This document shows, in pieces, positions 31,313-42,663 of a stretch of DNA of 64,000 nucleotides. The number at the start of each line of letters is the position of its first letter. Position 1 is the stretch's first letter. Origin of the DNA: Diphasiastrum complanatum (lineage: Eukaryota > Streptophyta > Lycopodiopsida > Lycopodiales > Lycopodiaceae). Made by a program: the position numbers and the translations under genes. Where the stretch lies: positions 24,704,422 through 24,768,421 of the forward strand of contig CM055109.1 in assembly GCA_029204225.1 (NCBI GenBank), in the 5' to 3' direction. A model generated the notes under the pieces. The model was not told the DNA's origin and did no database searches. It worked only from the letters and a program-made list of their open reading frames with translations.

Positions 31313-31735
31313 GCTTTAGAAGATAGCATATAGATCCAAGAATATCTTGTGTAATCATCTATGAAAGAAACAAAACAATTTGCTCCTCCTTTGCTCTTAG
31401 TAGAAGAGAAATGAACATCAAAATGCTAAATAGTTGCTGAGTATTGATGCTGGATCTTGAAAAAGGTCTTCCATGTGATTTTGCCAAAACACAAGCTTCA
31501 CAGGGTCGAAGCTCCTTTGACAATGTCTTTGGTAGTCCAACAACTTTTTCTTCCTTGATCATAGATTGCATGGCTTTGAAATTGGGATGACCCAATATTT
31601 TATGCCATATATCCTCTTGATGAAACTTGGTCTCATAAGCAACATCAAAAATGTTAGCACTTTCCCTAGAATCTAGCGTGTACAACTTTCTAGCTCTACA
31701 TCCTCTAGTTATCACTTCTCTCTCCCTTGAGATTA
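31313..31735 (-). pseudogene. Family F integrase, N-terminal part
   Basis: 31359-31715 gives IWHKILGHPNFKAMQSM, then CEACVLAKSHGRPFSRSS, the histidine and cysteine pairs of the integrase zinc region. The region 31313-31360 on the minus strand gives FIDDYTRYSWIYML, the start of the catalytic core, in another frame. The frame breaks near 31430. Confidence 0.82.
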
Positions 31736-31762
31736 CACACTTGTCAATATGAAATTTGACAT

Positions 31763-31970
31763 CTAACCACTATCAAACAATTGTCCTACACTTATGAGGT
31801 TCTTGGTTAGTTTAGGCACATAAAGTACATCATGCAAACAAAAAGATCTTGATGATGATGCGTGCAGTGGAATACTCCCTATTCCTTCAATTCTACACTC
31901 TACATCATTAGTAGTATAGATTGATCTTTTTGCGCCTACATATGGCATGAGACTTGTGAAAGATATGACA
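31763..31970 (-). pseudogene. Family F protease tail, copy 2 (truncated)
   Basis: Contains FTSLMPYVGAKRSIYT, DVECRIEGIGSIPLHA and VLYVPKLTKNLISVGQL, almost the same as copy 1. Similarity stops at about 31970, so gag and the protease active site of this copy are missing. Confidence 0.8.
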
Positions 31971-33060
31971 CATATCTGAACGCAGAACAAAAGAGCTGTT
32001 ATCAGATTAAGTATAGCAAAATATACATGTCAATAATTGTGGTAGAGCACAAGACAATAGCGGACTAAACCGTGTGCTCTACAAAGCTAATTCAATCTGC
32101 AAAAGGAATGAATCTGTTACTGACAATACAAAAGAATCAATGCGCAAGGCATCTACTTTCTCTATCTCTGATAAGCTTTTGGTGCTATTATTTTACACAC
32201 ACACTTGTTCTTGAATCACTTGTCTTAATGCGCAAATGGTATTCAATATATATATACACAATGCTACAGTGTGTAGATGAAGAAAGTACAAAGTGGATGT
32301 GTTGTTTGTAGGAGATCGTGGGTGGATGCTATTGTTGTTAAGTCTGTTAGTACAGTTGCATGGGATGAGCGTGAAAAGGCCGTGACGTTAGCTTTTGCTT
32401 AAATGAACATTGGTGAAGATGAGAAAAATGCATCACTCTAACGAAATGCCTTAGGATTTGATTTACTTGGTGCCTTCGCTTTTCCTAGGGCACCTTAGGC
32501 ATTTTGTAAGGCAGTGTCACCTTTTTCACCTATCACAAAACACGTGTAAAAACATAGTGTCGCGTTTTTTGCCTTTTCTTCGCCTGTGAGAATTTACTTG
32601 TATTTATCTAGACAGTCGCGTTTTATTCGTCTGTCTTATTTTACATGTAAACATGCAGACTGTGCGACAACATGAATAAAAGTGCAATATGAATGGAGGC
32701 AGATTAAAATGAGATTTAGGAGAGTAGAGGAGATAAATCCAACATTTTCCTCTTTCCATTCACTCAATCTACCTAGGAGTTGGTGGATGGAGAGCACGTG
32801 CATGAGCCAGGATGTATCTCTAGGCTAGGAGATGTGTGCTAGGGAGAGCCGAGTACGATGGCTGGTGGTAAGGGATGCTAGTTATCGTAGGAGGCTTGAC
32901 CAAACATGAAGATGTCGATAGCTCCAGTGCATGGGGGTTGGTCGGTTGTGACCCTATGGATGGGCATTTACGATGCGTCATCACTAGTATGGGGTGTGTG
33001 AAACCTTCAAGGTAGTCGAAGACCTTAGGGAGCTGTAACAGCTGGTATTAGAGCAGTCGA
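31971..33060. other. Transposon debris without a gene
   Basis: No coding signal. 32480-32670 resembles, in the opposite orientation, the part of the family E LTR with GCGACACT and AGGCAAAAAA words, so it may be a diverged LTR. TGGTATTAGAGC at 33043-33054 following GTAACAGC looks like a gypsy primer binding site after an LTR end. Both assignments are weak. Confidence 0.35.
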
Positions 33061-33299
33061 TTTTCTAAAAGGTGCACACGTCCTCTTTCATGCCTTTGCA
33101 GATTGGTATTCCTTTTAATGGATCGTGCCTGTTTTCTTTTGTTTAATCTTTGTTTAAGCTTACTCTTGGGTAAAGGTTAGTATGTGAATGTTAAGCTTGT
33201 TTTTCTTAATCTACTTACAATCAAATCTTGCCAATTTAGGCTATTTTTGGACAAAAACATGACTTAATCTCACTCACACTTTTTGATGTACTTTCAAGA

Positions 33300-33816
33300 C
33301 CTATAAAACAAGTTTAGAGGACCTGATTTCAGCCTAGATTAATTAGATTTCATGACCCTATGTCAAATCTAATCAATGGCACTCAATCTTGGTAGCTTAT
33401 CCTAAGATTTCCACCAAAAATTACATCAAAAGCTCACAAATTGAATTTCTTTGGATCAAATGAATACCATGCATTAAATGCAGGTTCAGAGGTTCCCACA
33501 CATGTGGATAGTATGGATTTGGACCTCTATCAAGTTTGGGATCAAATCTCCTCACCAAAATCAAGATTCTAGCTTGCCCTCTCAATACTATTTTTTAGCA
33601 CCAAAACTTGCTAAAAATGGATTTGCATTAGATCAATGGCTTATGCTCTTGTACTTGGATCTGATACCATGTAAAATTAATGTACTTTAGGACCATAAAT
33701 GGATCTACAAAAGATCCACAAGAGTGATTGGATGCTTGCGTAGCAATCTATCAAAAAACTAGACACAAAAAAGTTGATCTAGATTGGCAATTTGACAAAC
33801 AACAAGCATTCGGGTT
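33300..33816 (-). mobile_element. Family C leader, primer site and LTR end, truncated
   Basis: On the minus strand, 33670-33811 matches the last 140 bases of the C-element LTR. It is followed by a primer site (TGGTATCAGATCC, complement of 33657-33669) and then by leader text matching 56320-56640. It is cut at 33811-33816 by the family E LTR. The leader keeps a degenerate CACACATGTG word near 33497. Confidence 0.75.
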
Positions 33817-35018
33817 TGTTGTAAAGAGGTGTTGTGAAGATACGTCTAGCTCAAAAAAAAAATGAATGAAAATAATTCGAGTTGCTAGAAAGAAAACTTT
33901 TTGTGCATGGCATAATAAACTATTTCCCTCTTTCACAATGCATGACTACGCCTATCAATTTCAAACAAAACAATAGTGATAGAAATCACGTTTGATCTTA
34001 TAGTAACTAACTTTGAAATCATCATTAGTATAGTGATGACGTAGCCAAACAATAAAGCATTGAATTATCAAACAAGTAATTCATCGCGAATCTTTTGCGA
34101 ATTAGTCGCGAATCACAAGACAAATAATTAGTCACAAAGAAAATACAGAAACGCATACATTCAGAGACGAAGCTGAACGCAATACAGGATAGTATTGATT
34201 CGGTATGGCAATGTAATAGAAGTAAATGAGTACAATAAGTTGTGGATCGAAGATGCATACTCTAAGCAATTTTTGACTGGCTAAAAGAAAGTATGAATTA
34301 AGTGCAATATTGATAAGCAATGACACAATAGGAATCTCTAAACAACTCTAAGAAGTGAGCTAGAATGCTCAGGAGTGTTCAAGCTCGTAGGCTTGAGAGA
34401 GAGAGAGAGCTAATTATTCAAAAGCTTCTGATCATCTTAAAATTGTATAAATATGAACAGTTATTTATACTGAGAAATTAGGTCATAAATTGTGATTGCC
34501 AGTTGGCTGATCTCTGCTAGCATCCATTCGGTTCCTTGTCATTGAAAATTGGCCGTAAAGCGTCTATCTGCATAAATGAACCAAACTGTCACTTCTGTAG
34601 AAATGAACCAAAGCAGTCATAGGCGACATTGTCGCAAAAAGCGATAGTGTCGAGATTTTGCTAAAAACCTGACAGTGTTTTAAAAACTAATTTAGGTTGC
34701 CCCGCACATTGCTAGAGTCAATTTCTTAACAATTGAGACACTTTGAAAAAAGCAAAAAAATGTGACTCTGCATATTTGCTCACAAATCCTCGTGACAGGT
34801 GAAAAATGGAAAAGAAAAGACTGCATTTTTCCACAAGATTCCTAATAGGGGAAAAATGTGACACTATGGTAACACTCCGTGTAATTCTACTAATTGTGCA
34901 AAAACACTTGTAAAACTGCAGACTGTGTAAAGACATGGAAAAATCTGCAGAACTAGATAAACAACAAATAGAGATTATAACCGATTATTTGATCAGTAAG
35001 AAGGAGAATAATCCAACA
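33817..35018 (-). repeat. Family E LTR, complete, 3' LTR of the right-arm remnant
   Basis: 1202 bases with TG...CA ends, reading TGTTGGATTATTCTCC from 35018 on the minus strand. It is preceded by the purine tract GGTTAAGAGGGAG (35019-35031), so it is a 3' LTR. It matches the LTR at 45754-46904. It carries a GA microsatellite near 34399. Confidence 0.88.
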
Positions 35019-35031
35019 CTCCCTCTTAACC

Positions 35032-35280
35032 TGAATCTTTGAATGCCTTGACCTTCAAACTTAGTTCTACACAAAATCTTCTGTGTGATTCCAAACTTAA
35101 TGCTTTGGTAAAAATATCAGCTGTCATATCTTGCGTTCTACAGTACTGCAATCTGACCTCTTTGTTGAGAACTTTGCTTCTGACGAAATGATACTTCAGT
35201 TCAATGTGCTTACTCTTGGAATGGGATCTAGGTCTGGCTGATACAACAATGGCACTTTGATTATTAAAAAATGTACATGC
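35032..35280 (-). pseudogene. Copia RNase H C-terminal fragment (family E), right copy
   Basis: Minus-strand equivalent of 1676-1926, with a recognisable NQSAIVVSAR-like block, SKHIELKYHFV and a damaged ADIFTKAL motif. It is followed by the purine tract and the complete LTR. It lacks the catalytic N-terminus. Confidence 0.78.
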
Positions 35281-35440
35281 ACTACTCCATATGTCTCAAT
35301 TAGAGTGTATGGGTCCTCTCAAGGTCATTAGTCACCAATGGGCTTCGACGTGAAATTAAATCACGACGTGACCAATAATCTTGAACACTAGAAGGTCGGT
35401 CTACCATATTAGGACTATTCCATGTTTGTAACTGAATATG
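35281..35440 (-). repeat. Gypsy LTR fragment inside the E remnant, right copy
   Basis: Reverse complement of the LTR start at 2347, joined to RNase H on one side and to the gag scrap on the other, exactly as in the left arm. Confidence 0.65.
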
Positions 35441-35469
35441 GCTGTAAAAATGTATATCGAATCTGATAC

Positions 35470-35700
35470 TATGAGCTGTCCAGAGAAATCATATTCTCTT
35501 TTGTTGCTGCATCCTTGTGCTTTAGAACTTGACAATCATTGATTTCATGACTGGTTCTCTTGCAGTATTTGTAGAAGAGTTTGCTCCTGGGCCATTATTG
35601 ATGTCAATAGTGCAATTGGTGTGGTTAGAATCAGTTTGGTCAGCTTTGGTCTTATTCTTCTTCTTGGATTGTTGCCTTTAAAAATACACAACATTCTGAT
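35470..35700 (-). pseudogene. Copia gag zinc-knuckle remnant, right copy
   Basis: Reads F-Y-K-Y-C-K-R-T-S-H-E-I-N-D-C on the minus strand, the same knuckle with tyrosine in place of the first cysteine as in the left arm. The frame is otherwise degraded. Confidence 0.55.
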
Positions 35701-36436
35701 GTTATGTGACAAGGATTGGGTCTTTCCTTTGTAATTCTTCAGCCCTAGATCCTAGCAAATGCAAAGCATCAAAAGATGAAGAGGGTTAAATTGTTAGACA
35801 TAAGTTCATTTTGATGACAGCATATTCATCAATCAAACTCACATGCATGCTTATGAGTACACATCTAACACTACGATCTATTAACAGTAGCCACTACGAC
35901 CCATTAACACTACTCAACAAAAGATCAAGCTTACTTTTATTTTTTCTCTATGACAAAAATAAAAGCAATAATCAAATCCCACAATTACCATATCCAATAA
36001 ACATAAAGATAGTAAGAAAATATGATAGATGGAGCAAGGAGAAGAAGAGCAAGGACATCCAATTGAAAAATCAATAGAGGTTCCACCTGTTTTAATTTGA
36101 TATTAAACCTGTAAAATTAATCACAAAGTACCAGTATATATAGTGGATTTTAGGGCTTTGGCCTCACATCCTATTGACCAGCTTCCACCTCCCAAATTAT
36201 TTGAAATTTGAAATTTGGGGGGATCATCTTTTTATTCATTAACTTGACTATTAGGCCTAACAACATCTAATTGCTGCAAAAAGGCCTCAAGTCATGTTAT
36301 TAAGTTTTAACTATTCAAATAACTATGTCATCATCGGGTTGGACTTACACATGCAGGTGTCAAATCCCTCTCACTTATAGATGAATAATCTAGCTAGGGT
36401 TTCCTCGATAACCGTAAACCCTCCAACAGTTATACA

Positions 36437-36637
36437 TTGCTAACCAGGGAATGTTTGAATCACATCATGCTGACGGGTCGAACACCACATTTGGTGTCAA
36501 GATTTGTGAATGATAAGGATCAGTTGTTGTTACGTGTATTACGACATTTTGAATTGGGACCAGTTGGAAGTGTTTTGGGTGGGATAGCTTCGACTACAAC
36601 TATGGCTGCTACAACATTATTAGAGTTGCCAAAATAA
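36437..36637 (+). CDS. Unidentified exon-like ORF, right copy
   Basis: 66 codons, matching residues 1-66 of the frame at 254-529 with about seven substitutions, several of them conservative or to similar small residues. It ends at a TAA which is TTA in the other copy. No domain recognised. Confidence 0.3.
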   Translation: MLTRECLNHIMLTGRTPHLVSRFVNDKDQLLLRVLRHFELGPVGSVLGGIASTTTMAATTLLELPK

Positions 36638-36965
36638 GCCAACTTACCTGTTAGGCGGGCCATGTTAAGGTATTTTGTATATATAAGATTGTTTAAGAAC
36701 TTAGACCTTAAGTCATATCAATGTTGTTAGGTAGACGGATTAGGATAAGTTGCTATAGGGATGACTAGGGTGTGTTAAGTAATGTGTAGCTAGGACAAAA
36801 AGCACCAAAAGGATTGTTTTTAGGGTTGTTGATTTAGAATGCAAATATCATATTTGGGTAAAGAGGAATGGAAGATGAACGGACCGAAAGCAACTGTATG
36901 TGTGACGATTGCGATCTTGATGTGGTTTTAGCAGTGGAAGTTGTACCAACCATGAGAGAAATGCA

Positions 36966-37780
36966 TACAAGATAGTGGCGGTCTTTTGCGGAGTTGTGGG
37001 AAGGCTCTGGTGGTGAGTTTAGGATGGTATAAATAGGGAACTTGTAGTCGCAGAGGGGACTCTTGGTTTTTCGCTGGATAGCAAAAGTGTGATCAAGCGT
37101 CAAAAGGATTAGAGCCGAGCATTCTGTGAGTTCTGATACAAGTTTATGTCAGGCTGTAGTCTGCAAGTAGGAGTGCCTTGCGTAAGACCTTTCGAGTAGT
37201 TTTTGTGTAGAATTGTGTCACTGCCTTCACTGTCTAAATTATGTATATTTCAATGTTAAGATGGAATGTAACTTGAGTAATGTCTTTTCCCTTGATACGA
37301 TCCTTAATGTATTTTCCCTTGATACCATCACATAAACTCTGCCAATATGTGATGGTTATACTTTGCCAATTTGTTGTATTGTATTGTAATAACAGAGATG
37401 TGGAATGCAATCATGTTATTCAATTTTATTGCACTTTGTGAATGGTTATTAGTCAGATTCTGATATGTCAGGCTAATCTGTTATTTGTTCTATGACAATC
37501 TACTGATAGGAACTTTTGGTATGTTAGCAATTTACCACAGTTCACCTAAGACCTTCATGGTTTTGTTGCCAAATCGGATTTTAGTTGGTTGTGTAATCTG
37601 GATAGAAACAATTTTTAGGTTTGGGCAGAATTACCAGATATAGGTGTAGAATCGTCACCAATGTCTTCATGTGCTAGTGTTTCGGTTCTGGGGAGATCCA
37701 CAATTCTTTGCGGAATGGATGTTGTATCGATAGGATCACAACTACAAATATAGGCCCATTGCCACGCATATAAGACGGGG
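36966..37780. other. Intergenic stretch, no gene seen
   Basis: Unique-looking sequence between the inverted-repeat arm and the transposase-like gene. Short frames here have no recognisable content. Confidence 0.4.
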
Positions 37781-37784
37781 ACCA

Positions 37785-38050
37785 AATTTGACTCGATGGC
37801 CCTCGCGTGGCATTGTTCATGGAAATCTCGTGGCAATGAACGCGTGGCTTTGCCATGCGTGCCACTACCATGCTGTCAAAGTTTACCGTCATCGGGTCTT
37901 CTTCCGAATAGATTTTTTTTTTTTTGGGGGGGGGGGAAATAGTACACGTGGTAAAATTTTCCAGCAAGCAAAAACTTGCCACGCTATGGCAAGTTTTTTG
38001 GAAATTTTTCTTTTGGATGTGGCACTACCAGGCATGGCAGTGCTTTCATC
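37785..38050. repeat. Cluster of CGTGGCA / TGCCACG words
   Basis: At least five GTGGCA or TGCCA words in both orientations occur within 260 bases (for example CGCGTGGCATTG, TGCCATGCGTGCCAC, TTGCCACGCTATGGCAA). Similar words recur at 39640-39685 (GGCTCTGCCACG, TGCCATGCATGGCA), on the other side of the transposase-like gene. This could be a subterminal repeat array of a DNA transposon. A T/G homopolymer pair lies at 37916-37937. Confidence 0.35.
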
Positions 38051-38254
38051 TTCGCCTTTGTCCCCTTCATCTTCACTCCCTTCTTATCCTTGGTTTTCTC
38101 TCGTACTTTCTGCCACAAAGGAAGCGGTTGCCCACTACATACATTCACAAAACAAATTAATAATTATTAGCCAAACACTTGTCATAAAATTGAAATGAAA
38201 TACAAATTGTGTATAAAAAATAAGAGAAATACAAATTATGTAACAAAATTTTAC

Positions 38255-39132
38255 CCTTGGATGTACGCCTTGTGCCGCAAGATGATCAACCAAGGCAGTA
38301 TAGCCTTGGCGATATCCAATATTGTACTTGGCATTTGTATACTTATGCCCATAATCTTCAACCTACATCAACACAAATCGATGATTAGAAAAAAACAAAA
38401 AATTATTGGTAAACAATAAACATATGAAATGAAATTAGCTAAAAGAGAATTGCTTACAGAATTAGCATGCATATTGGCCTTTCCTCCCGATCCAAGGTGA
38501 GATTGGCCTAAAAGATTAAGCCTTGACTTTGTTGCCTCTCTTTGTTGTTTAAAGCGCTCGGGATTAGGATGCTTGGATTCATAAACAACTTTTCCCCAAT
38601 CTTTTTTAGATGCCCATCCCGGCCTCTTCTTGCCTTTACTACATAATCGTCTTAATGATTGGCGCTTATGACAAATATGGGTACACATACTCATCTTCGC
38701 CCATTTGTCATTAAATCGATTTGGTTGTGAAAACTCATAGTACAATATATCAAGTATCTTGTCTTTGTCCCCTTAGTCTTTTTGCTCCCAAGAGTTAAAC
38801 AAATCATGACCAAAGTATTTAAGAGTAAGGTCATGCAATCTATTGATGACGACCTTATCCCTAATGTCCATGATGATGGAACCGTCCTCATCAAGGTCAT
38901 AGAAAATATTCATGGATTCTTCGAATGACATCTCTGTCAGAACAAATCCACAATCTTGTTGATCGGATTCCCCTTCAAAAGGACAAAGGGCTTTCATCCT
39001 TTGCCTTTCCTCCGGAGATAGCATAGTATAAAAATCTCGCACTCGAGTGGAATCTAATCCCGAGGCTTGTCCTCTTCCACCGGAAAAAGATCTTGGCCTC
39101 CTCTTTGATGCTCTGCTACCGTTAGAAGACAT
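38255..39132 (-). pseudogene. Transposase_24-like (Ptta/En/Spm type) gene with one nonsense codon
   Basis: Exon 1 is 38458-39132, starting ATG at 39132 (MSSNGSRASKRRPRSF). It stays in one frame for 225 codons except a TAA at 38773-38775. It ends at a GTAAGC donor. Exon 2 is 38255-38362 after a TTGATGTAG acceptor, 36 codons in phase (HKYTNAKYNIGYRQGY), ending at GTAAAA. A tryptophan-rich and basic block with RPGWASKKDWGKVVYE and RFKQQREATKSR, followed by H-x-G-x-G-G-K, resembles the plant En/Spm (CACTA) associated Transposase_24 family. Further 3' exons are uncertain. The assignment is by motif memory and not firm; a host nuclear gene is possible. Confidence 0.45.
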
Positions 39133-39199
39133 GACTATTGAGGGAAAAATATGAAGTTGTGAAAAGAACTTGGAAAGATATTAAATGTGAAAAATAAAA

Positions 39200-39202
<3 letters not shown>

Positions 39203-39293
<91 letters not shown>
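39203..39293. repeat. Compound (TG)n(AG)n microsatellite
   Basis: About 17 TG units followed by about 28 AG units, 70 bases upstream of the start codon of the minus-strand transposase-like gene. A second GA-rich stretch runs from about 39355 to 39560. Confidence 0.95.
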
Positions 39294-39297
<4 letters not shown>

Positions 39298-39606
39298 TGT
39301 GAGAGAGTAAAAAAAAAACAAACTTTTAAATGTGTGAAAAATAAAAAGGAGGTATGAAAGAGTGTGTGAGAGAGAAAGAGAGATTGGAAATTGGAGAGTG
39401 AAAGATGTGTGTGTGTGTGAGAGAGAGAGAGATAGAGAGAGAGAGAGGAGAGAAGAGATTGAGAAAAGAGTGGAGAAAAGTGAAAAGAAATGAAAGATTG
39501 AGAGTGAGAGATTGAGAGAGAGAGAAAAATAAGAGATTGAAAGCTTGAGAGTGTGAGAGCCTCAAGAAATCCACAAGAAAGCTTGAAAAAATATTGAATG
39601 AGGGCA

Positions 39607-41690
39607 TTTATTTAGAGTTTTCAGATTTCAAGTGTCGTGTGGCTCTGCCACGTATTTTATTGCCATGCATGGCAGTGCTACGCAAATTTTTTCCCTAGAA
39701 ATACGTGATTATGGCTTGGAAGGTGTCATATAGTGAGTGGTTAGTCAAAAAGACAAATTATGGAACTAAAAAAGTGATTTGACTTATTTTATAAATTTTT
39801 TGAGGAAAAAGCATGTGGGTGATATGACATATTTTTAGGCATGAATTTTTTAAGAGAAAAGCATGTGATTGATATGACATATTTTGGGTACAAGAGGACC
39901 ATGTTTTCTTTGAAGATTTTGATGATTTTTAAAAAGGACAAATGAGTATTAATTATATTTTAATTTGATATAAGACAAGTAGATGATTTGATATGGTTGG
40001 TACAAAATGACCATGTGTTTAAGATAATTTTGTGATTTATAAAAAATGACAAATGTAAGTATGTGGTTTGATGTCACATATAAGTTGTGTACATTATTTA
40101 GTTTAGAAAGTATTAATTAGTTTGTTATATATGTGTCCCTTAAAAACCCGTTCCGACCCTTTTGGGTCAGAACGTACTGGGTCAGAACGTTTTTTTAAAA
40201 ATAAAAAAACATGTGTTAAATTCGGCGCAATCTTCCTTCTTCTTCTTTGTAATACATTGAGAGATACTAGATATACTAGTACTTCCATGAAGTATGGTAC
40301 CAATGAGCTAATAGATTTCGAGGAACATGGTTGTGTGTTGTGCGGTTAACACTACGGATCAACACTACATCTATTAACCCTAAACCAACTAATACTACAA
40401 TCCACAATAAGATAGATACTTGCTTCCTCTCTCCTTTTCGTGAAGGGATTGTTGATGGATGGAGATGGGAGCAATTGACAAGAGCACAGGGGAATGTGGT
40501 GGGGTGTTTTCAGACTTTGTGTTGAGTGGATGGAAAGGAAATAACTCGGCGGATGTTGTTAGATGATTGCTAGCATTGAGGAATGGATCAAACATCTTTG
40601 TTTCTGAAATCCTTGGTTGTGGTCTTGTGCAAAGGTGCTACCAGCAATGCTAAGAGGATCGCCATGACTAATTGATTGTATCACAGTCGAATTTGATTTC
40701 AGAGGATCATTGAGAGCGTAAAATGGATTTTTCTTGACATGGTGATGGGGGACAAGAAAATATTGAGCATTTGCAATGTCTATCTGTTGAAGTGGTCATG
40801 CTTCTATGTTACATCTCTGTTGCCGTAATCTCTTCTTAAAATAAAACTATTGCTCTCTTGTCCTTCCAAGCAGCAGACTAATCATCCTGTCCAAGGACTA
40901 GATTCAATCTATTAGGGGCCAAAATTGATTGTTCCAAATCATAGATTGACCAAGTTCAATCACTCGATCTTCTATGTCAAGTGATAAGGACCAATATCTT
41001 GTATTGGACATTAGATTTGAACTATCTGGAGCGATGAGAATCGACTTTAATCTAATTCATCAGCACACAATTTCTCGAAGTATACATTGTACAAGGAGGG
41101 GGGGTTGGCCTCTCATCCCCCTCCCCCTATTTTTTTTTCAAAATGGGGGGCCAAAGAAATATTGGGCTCCATTTTCACTCAATCTAAAGTAATAAAAAGG
41201 ATTATTGAAGGGCTTGAAGAAGTAGATATTATTTTCTTTTATAGTTTAAATTTTAGCCTTGTCATATCATCATTACTATGGATTGAGGAAGTAGAGTTAG
41301 AGGTGGGTTAGTGGGTGGGTTAGCATTTGAAGATCCAATTTACACCATTGGATGTGCCATGTCATATGGACCATTCCATCTCAATTGTCACTCTCTTATT
41401 GGTACACATGTCGTCATTTACACTAATTATAATTAGTGAAGAGGCCCTTTTTGAGTCCAAAAAGGGCCCTAATGAAACAAGCAACTTGACATTGGTAAGG
41501 TATCTAAATGTTTTAGTGATAAAAATATTTGTGGATCTTGTTAAATTTGTATGTACATATAAATTTTAACTGTATATTTTGACAAGTGTATTTTGTCAAT
41601 ATCATTAACATTCTTGTTAAAAATTTGCAGATGAAATAACATTTAGATTTGCAGCATTGTGTGTTGAATATAACTTTTTTGTTTTTTTTC
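39607..41690. other. Intergenic stretch with one shared hairpin module
   Basis: I see no gene. 40140-40225 (CCCGTTCCGACCC, CGTACTGGGTCAGAACG, then a T/A run and CATGT) matches 52340-52475 and 52855-52985. There the same text lies upstream of minus-strand exons. The remainder has short frames only. Confidence 0.45.
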
Positions 41691-41699
41691 TACGACTAT

Positions 41700-42353
41700 T
41701 TAAAGCACGACGCCTCCACAAGATAGCAAAAAGTTAAAGAAGATGCAATATTATTACAAAATGAAATCATGGAAAAGAGCACAAATGCTTGAGCAAAGAC
41801 TTAGTGGAACATAATCGTTATCAAGTTCTGGTGCCTAGCCTCGACCTAAATCGCAGGTACTATATAATTATTTGTTTAAAATTTAGGACTGTATCTATAC
41901 ACATATAAATTAGCTTGTAACATTAACCTAATCATTTTTGTAATTGTAAGATGAAATTAGTATCAACAGAGGTACAATGAAAAGATATATTGCGAGTGCA
42001 AACAATGCAAAAGATTGAAAATTCGAGAAAGATGAATAGTGGCGCACCATATGTGAAAGTTTGGAAAGCACATTGAGGAGCTCGATGTGGATTTGGAGGT
42101 ACATTTTGACTATTTAGTATTGTTCTTATCATACACATATTTATAATTTTAAAAATAAAAATAAAACTAATGCTTGTGTAATGTTTCACTCTTGTAGAAT
42201 AATACATTGGTGTCAATGTCTTATAAGACGTCGATTGACAATCTTATCAACAAGATAAGAAATATTTATTTTGGATCATCTTTGGCATTAGACGGAGATC
42301 TTGTTGATGATCATAATGATATTACTAGTCACTACACACCTCATGATGTGTAA
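41700..42353 (+). pseudogene. Possible small exons of an unidentified gene
   Basis: Two plausible coding pieces. One near 41716-41810 encodes a basic, glutamine-rich peptide (KKLKKMQYYYKMKSWKRAQM). The other, after a CACTCTTGTAG acceptor at about 42190-42353, contains SIDNLINKIRNIYFGSSL and an acidic tail before TAA. The minisatellite ORF starts right after. There is no recognisable family, and phase between the pieces was not established. Confidence 0.25.
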
Positions 42354-42389
42354 GTTATGCATCTTTCCATTTCGCATGTTACTCACTCC

Positions 42390-42660
42390 ACCACACCTCA
42401 CATAGATCTTTCCATGGAATCTATTCATCCCACGATATCACCATACATAGATTCTATTCATCCCATTACACCTCACATGGATTCTATCCATCCCACAACA
42501 CCTCACGCAAATTCTACTATGGATTCTATTCATTCCACGATGTCACCACACATCGATTCTATCTATCTAATGACACCTCACATCGATTCTATCTATCCCA
42601 CGACACCTCACATCGATTCTATCCATCCCACAACACCTCACACAAATTCTACTATGGATT
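42390..42660 (+). repeat. 30-bp coding-frame minisatellite
   Basis: About eight imperfect units of 30 bases (core CCTCACATCGATTCTATCCA) with two 42-base variants. The unit length is a multiple of three, so one open frame (42357-42668, 103 codons) encodes repeats of PHIDSIHPTT. It runs directly into a C-family LTR at 42664. Confidence 0.8.
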
Positions 42661-42663
42661 TTA

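Larger units (their letters stand above)
35019..36965. repeat. Right arm of the large inverted duplication
   Basis: Reverse complement of about 1-1933. In order on the minus strand it holds flank with the exon-like ORF, LTR/leader-like text starting TGTTGGAGGG at about 36427, a gag scrap, a gypsy LTR scrap and RNase H. Compared with the left arm it retains about 14 more bases of the gypsy LTR scrap (ACTCTAATTGAG) and has a complete E LTR. Confidence 0.85.

Noticed and set aside
37674-37982. 102-codon minus-strand frame as further exon of the transposase-like gene
   Set aside because: It crosses the T/G homopolymer and lacks matching splice sites; content is not protein-like.
39203-39293. Z-DNA or regulatory meaning of the TG/AG tract
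   Set aside because: Such tracts are common microsatellites; position alone does not support a role.
42390-42660. CRISPR-like array
   Set aside because: Units are adjacent without unique spacers, in a plant genome; it is a minisatellite.
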